Of a DNA stretch of 51,921 nt, positions 48,946 through 51,921 are shown one piece after another. Both the position numbers and the translations under genes were made by a program. Position 1 is the stretch's first letter. The number at the start of each line of letters is the position of its first letter. The stretch is from contig CAIXBR010000028.1 in assembly GCA_903917735.1 (NCBI GenBank), forward strand, positions 1 through 51,921, in the 5' to 3' direction. The DNA is from an uncultured Elusimicrobia bacterium (GTDB lineage Bacteria; Elusimicrobiota; Elusimicrobia; Elusimicrobiales; UBA9959). The notes beneath the pieces were generated by a model. The model worked only from the letters and a program-made list of their open reading frames with translations, had not been told where the DNA came from and ran no database searches.

Positions 48946-50325
48946 ATGATCGAAAAAGATTTAAAAAGATACGCCAAGTACTTCAAAGGCTACACTGAAC
49001 TGCGGTATCAGGAAAACCGTATAAGCAGGATTTCTTTTCTTAATGGGGCACTCGTTATGAACGAGGAAAATTCACTGAGTGGATTTTCGGCGCGTTCATA
49101 TAAAAATGGTTTTTGGGGCTTTGCCTCATCCCCTGTTACGGGAGAAGGCGAGGTTTCGCGCCTGTTGTGTGAAGCGGTGCACAATGCCTCTTTTATGGCA
49201 TCGAAGAGCGAATCCGCCGTAGGCGCGTTCCCAAAAGCACGGATTCAGATCAAGAGCAATCTGTCGACAAAACTAACACGCAGGTCACGAAAAGAAATAA
49301 TCGAGTTCGTCCGCGAGGTCGACGCGCATATAGCTGCGAAGTATAAAAAAGTAAAAAGCCGCCGGATGCTTTTTGACTCTTTGGACATGGAAAAACAGTT
49401 CTTAAATTCGGATGGTTCAGATGTCTACTCTTTTCTGCCGCGTTCCAACGGCATGGTAAACCTTTCGGTGGAGGCCGGCGGCCGTAATAAGGATTTTTTC
49501 GAGACCTGGGGCGGCGGGGGGCAGTTCGAGGATGTTTTTCATGAACCCTCGGATCTTTTTCAAAAACTAGACCAGCAATATGAGCATTTGCTCAGAAAGG
49601 CTGAAGGCGTTTTCCCGGAAGGCGGCAAAAAAGAGTGTGTATTAGCCCCGGAACTGGCAGGGGTCTTGGCGCATGAAGCGATAGGTCATACGACAGAGGC
49701 TGATTACGTCCTGTCCGGTTCAATAGCGGAGAAACTGCTGGGGAAGAAAGTGGCGAGCCCGATGGTGACGATCGTGGACTTTGCGAACATGGCCATGGGA
49801 AAGACCTGCCAGACCCCAGTGTATGCGGACGATGAGGGGACCAAGGCGGAGGATGTCGTATTGATCGATAAGGGTGTGCTTAGGTCCTATATGCACAATA
49901 AAGAAACAGCTCTGCGCTTCGGGGTCAGTCCTGCGGGAAATGCCCGCGCTTTCTCTTTTTCAGATGAGCCGATGATACGCATGCGCAATACGGCCATAGT
50001 CCCGGGCCATGACAAGCTGGATGAAATGATAGCTTCGGTCAAGAACGGGTATTACCTTATGCGCAGGAGCAACGGCCAGGCTGACCTTACGAGCGAATTC
50101 ATGTTCGGGGTAACGCTCGGATATGAGATCAAGAACGGGAAACTTGGCAGAGCGATAAGGGACACAACGGTTTCTGGCGTGGCGTATGATGTGCTGAAAA
50201 CTGTTTCTATGGTATCTGACGATATGTATTGGCGCACGTTCGGCTTTTGCACCAAATCGCAACCTATGCTGTTAAGCATGGGGGGGCCGGCGATAAAATG
50301 CCAAGTCAATATCGGGGGGCGGTAA
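48946..50325 (+). CDS. tldD: TldD metalloprotease
   Basis: The 459-residue catalytic subunit of the TldD/TldE peptidase has the zinc motif HEAIGH (about 243-248, in ELAGVLAHEAIGHTTEADYV). The characteristic GRARAFSFSDEPMIRMRNT-type segment and QADLTSEFMFGV follow. TldD/E heterodimers degrade peptides or mature ribosomally made peptides such as microcin B17. Of two possible starts I take 48946, behind GGGGAC; the longer frame to 48844 runs through the terminator. It is followed 1 nt later by the TldE gene. GC is lower than in the flanking genes. Confidence 0.93.
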   Translation: MIEKDLKRYAKYFKGYTELRYQENRISRISFLNGALVMNEENSLSGFSARSYKNGFWGFASSPVTGEGEVSRLLCEAVHNASFMASKSESAVGAFPKARIQIKSNLSTKLTRRSRKEIIEFVREVDAHIAAKYKKVKSRRMLFDSLDMEKQFLNSDGSDVYSFLPRSNGMVNLSVEAGGRNKDFFETWGGGGQFEDVFHEPSDLFQKLDQQYEHLLRKAEGVFPEGGKKECVLAPELAGVLAHEAIGHTTEADYVLSGSIAEKLLGKKVASPMVTIVDFANMAMGKTCQTPVYADDEGTKAEDVVLIDKGVLRSYMHNKETALRFGVSPAGNARAFSFSDEPMIRMRNTAIVPGHDKLDEMIASVKNGYYLMRRSNGQADLTSEFMFGVTLGYEIKNGKLGRAIRDTTVSGVAYDVLKTVSMVSDDMYWRTFGFCTKSQPMLLSMGGPAIKCQVNIGGR

Positions 50326-50326
50326 T

Positions 50327-51622
50327 ATGGCTGTCAACGGCGATATCACAGCTCTTTGCCTTCGCCTGCTTAAGGAAGCCGGCGCATCAGAAGCTCAATG
50401 CGTCCTTACCGAAACGAACAAATATGACATAAGCGCGTTGGCCGGTAAAATGTCATTGTTCCGGACAGTCAGGAACATAGAACTGCGTATGCTGGCGATC
50501 AGCGGGCATAGGCAGGGGGTGGTTGTCGTCAATTCTTTGAACAAGGATGTGCTGATGCAGGCCGCCAGGCGGGCCGTGACAGCGGCCGAGGCTTCCCCCC
50601 GTGATGCGGCTTATTCCGTCTCGGAGTTCCAGCCAAAAGAATCTTTCGAACGCGGAGATCAGGCCCATGATCCTGCCCGCATGCATTTCAGGCTTTCCGA
50701 ATTTATCAGAGAAACCGGAAGATATCCAAAACTTAAGCTCAGCTGGGCCGGAGTGGATTTTGTGTTGGAAAAGAAAGTCTTCGCCAACTCAAACGGGGTT
50801 TACTTTTCAAGCTCTGTCGGAATGTATGATTTTTATGTGGATTTTTCATCCCAGGCCGCCGAGAAGTCGTCTTCCATTAACTTTACCTATGTTTCTCTGA
50901 AAGATCTTGAGAAACCGCTGTTAAAGTGCGGTTCGATCTCATTGCTCCTGAAGCAGTCCGGGCAGTCTATAGGGGTCAAACCGATAGGCGCTAAATTCGT
51001 CGGAGATATAATAGTTTCTCCTGAGTGCATGGATGGTTTCCTGCAATTCATCACGGATCAGGCGCTTCGCGACAGCATGGCCGTAAGCGGGACGAGCGTT
51101 TACCGGGAAAAAATAGGGCGGAAAGTGGCTAAAAAGGAATTCACTCTTCGTTCCTCGCCTCTAGATTCTGAGATCCCATCCGGATATTTTATTACCTCTG
51201 ACGGCTATAAGGCCGGGGACCTCGCGATTATAGAAAAAGGCCTGCTGAAGAGTTTTATTCTGAGCCGGTACGGTGCTGCAAAGACAGGACTGCCGCGGGC
51301 TGCAAGTTCCGGAGGGTGCTATGTTATTGAAGGCGGGATTAAAAGTTACGCGGAAATGGTAAGAGGCGTAAAAAGAGGATTGCTTGTTACCAGGTTTTCC
51401 AGCGGCGGCCCTAATGGGGCAGGTGATTTCTCCGGAGTTGCCAAAAACAGCTTTTATATCGAAGACGGGAAAATAAAATTCCCTGTGTCTGAAACTATGA
51501 TATCGGGAAATATCCCGGCGATACTTTTGAGTATCAATGGAATATCAAAGGAACGGATAAATTCCGGCCATTCAATATATCCATGGATAGTTTTTTCGGG
51601 AATAACTGTTTCGGGGAAGTAG
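50327..51622 (+). CDS. tldE: TldE/PmbA family protein
   Basis: The 431-residue partner of TldD has the same fold but no HExxxH motif, as expected for TldE/PmbA. It carries GYKAGDLAIIEKGLLKSFIL and GGCYVIEGG near the C-terminus, and RYGAAKTGL in the conserved part. It begins 1 nt after the tldD stop codon, indicating coupled synthesis of a 1:1 complex. AT-richer codon use is shared with tldD, so the pair probably arrived together. Confidence 0.92.
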   Translation: MAVNGDITALCLRLLKEAGASEAQCVLTETNKYDISALAGKMSLFRTVRNIELRMLAISGHRQGVVVVNSLNKDVLMQAARRAVTAAEASPRDAAYSVSEFQPKESFERGDQAHDPARMHFRLSEFIRETGRYPKLKLSWAGVDFVLEKKVFANSNGVYFSSSVGMYDFYVDFSSQAAEKSSSINFTYVSLKDLEKPLLKCGSISLLLKQSGQSIGVKPIGAKFVGDIIVSPECMDGFLQFITDQALRDSMAVSGTSVYREKIGRKVAKKEFTLRSSPLDSEIPSGYFITSDGYKAGDLAIIEKGLLKSFILSRYGAAKTGLPRAASSGGCYVIEGGIKSYAEMVRGVKRGLLVTRFSSGGPNGAGDFSGVAKNSFYIEDGKIKFPVSETMISGNIPAILLSINGISKERINSGHSIYPWIVFSGITVSGK

Positions 51623-51921
51623 TGCCCTAAAGGCCTATGCAATGGCGGGACTTATGACTCTTTCGGATGCGAAGGAGTTATGTTAGACTTAAATAGTAGT
51701 CTTCCTTGTAATTTGGGGGATTGGCCCCAGAGTATCCACTCATTAGAGGTCCCCTAGTCAAGAGGCAATAAAATACCCGCCCACAGGTTGTGGTTTCTCT
51801 TTTCATAAAAATTAGTTCCATCTCTGCTGTTCAAGGCGCATCCGCGTCCGGGTTCTCTAATATTTGGTGTCGGCACGAAGCCGCACCAGCCACTCATCAG
51901 GTTCAAGGCTACGGCGATACA
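51623..51921. other. Gene-free tail after tldE
   Basis: About 300 bp with no supported gene and no clear tRNA or terminator. Possible very short frames include a 25-codon one at 51680-51757. Its AAGGAG is only 2 nt from the ATG, too close for normal initiation. The last ~70 nt may belong to the next feature outside the window. Confidence 0.4.

Noticed and set aside
51680..51757. 25-codon frame after tldE as a TldD/E peptide substrate
   Set aside because: AAGGAG is only 2 nt from the ATG, and nothing resembles a known leader-core precursor.

Overview
The window is GC-rich bacterial chromosome with dense, mostly single-copy housekeeping and hypothetical genes. Signal peptides, a lipobox protein, a PBP1C-type murein synthase, polyamine genes and a sigma-54 regulator indicate a diderm bacterium. 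The mixture (baeRF, a SWIB protein, a Ycf46-like AAA protein, a divergent RsmH, giant coiled-coil proteins, homospermidine synthesis) would fit an under-studied phylum such as Elusimicrobiota. That placement is a guess from gene content, not a measured phylogeny. No phage, plasmid, CRISPR array, rRNA or tRNA is visible.

Layout. 1-2140: phosphofructokinase behind a cloverleaf-like structured leader, with two copies of a ~127 bp promoter-bearing repeat. 2141-11765: Lnb/DUF4105 membrane protein, methyltransferase, a GT-C-like membrane protein with a Ycf46-like AAA ATPase, a SulP-STAS-cNMP transporter, an SGNH lipoprotein, an SDR, a cupin and a 41-residue membrane peptide. 11830-15140: baeRF protein and a lower-GC sugar/surface island (GtrA, C-methyltransferase) ending in a truncated glycosyltransferase abutted by relics of two transposases. 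15155-21770: RsmH, SWIB, FkbM, PBP1C, a secreted hypothetical protein and a HExxH protein flanked by REP-like palindromes. 21915-24924: lexA and recA-xer. 24949-28586: an unknown membrane protein, a degenerate hydroxyacyl-CoA dehydrogenase and small hypotheticals. 28651-33013: a polyamine block (agmatinase, pyruvoyl arginine decarboxylase, PLP decarboxylase, homospermidine synthase) that can take arginine to sym-homospermidine. 33272-39338: two adjacent giant coiled-coil proteins of 968 and 1043 residues. 39614-42099: L28, YjbQ, a YbgC-type thioesterase and a B12/radical SAM enzyme. 42162-45058: an M16 peptidase pair. 45099-48809: a sigma-54 regulatory locus. 48946-51622: TldD/TldE.

The most unusual system is at 45099-47911. 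A 61-residue protein resembling an isolated histidine-kinase dimerisation/phosphoacceptor domain overlaps by 4 nt an NtrC-type response regulator. Divergent from the regulator, behind a near-perfect -24/-12 promoter with a paired inverted repeat upstream, is a 358-residue protein. It keeps the sigma-54 DNA-binding region and RpoN box but lacks a glutamine-rich region I. This looks like a self-contained phosphorelay controlling a divergent sigma-54-like factor. The second notable locus is the coiled-coil pair, whose members share a recurring short motif and look like filament or scaffold proteins.
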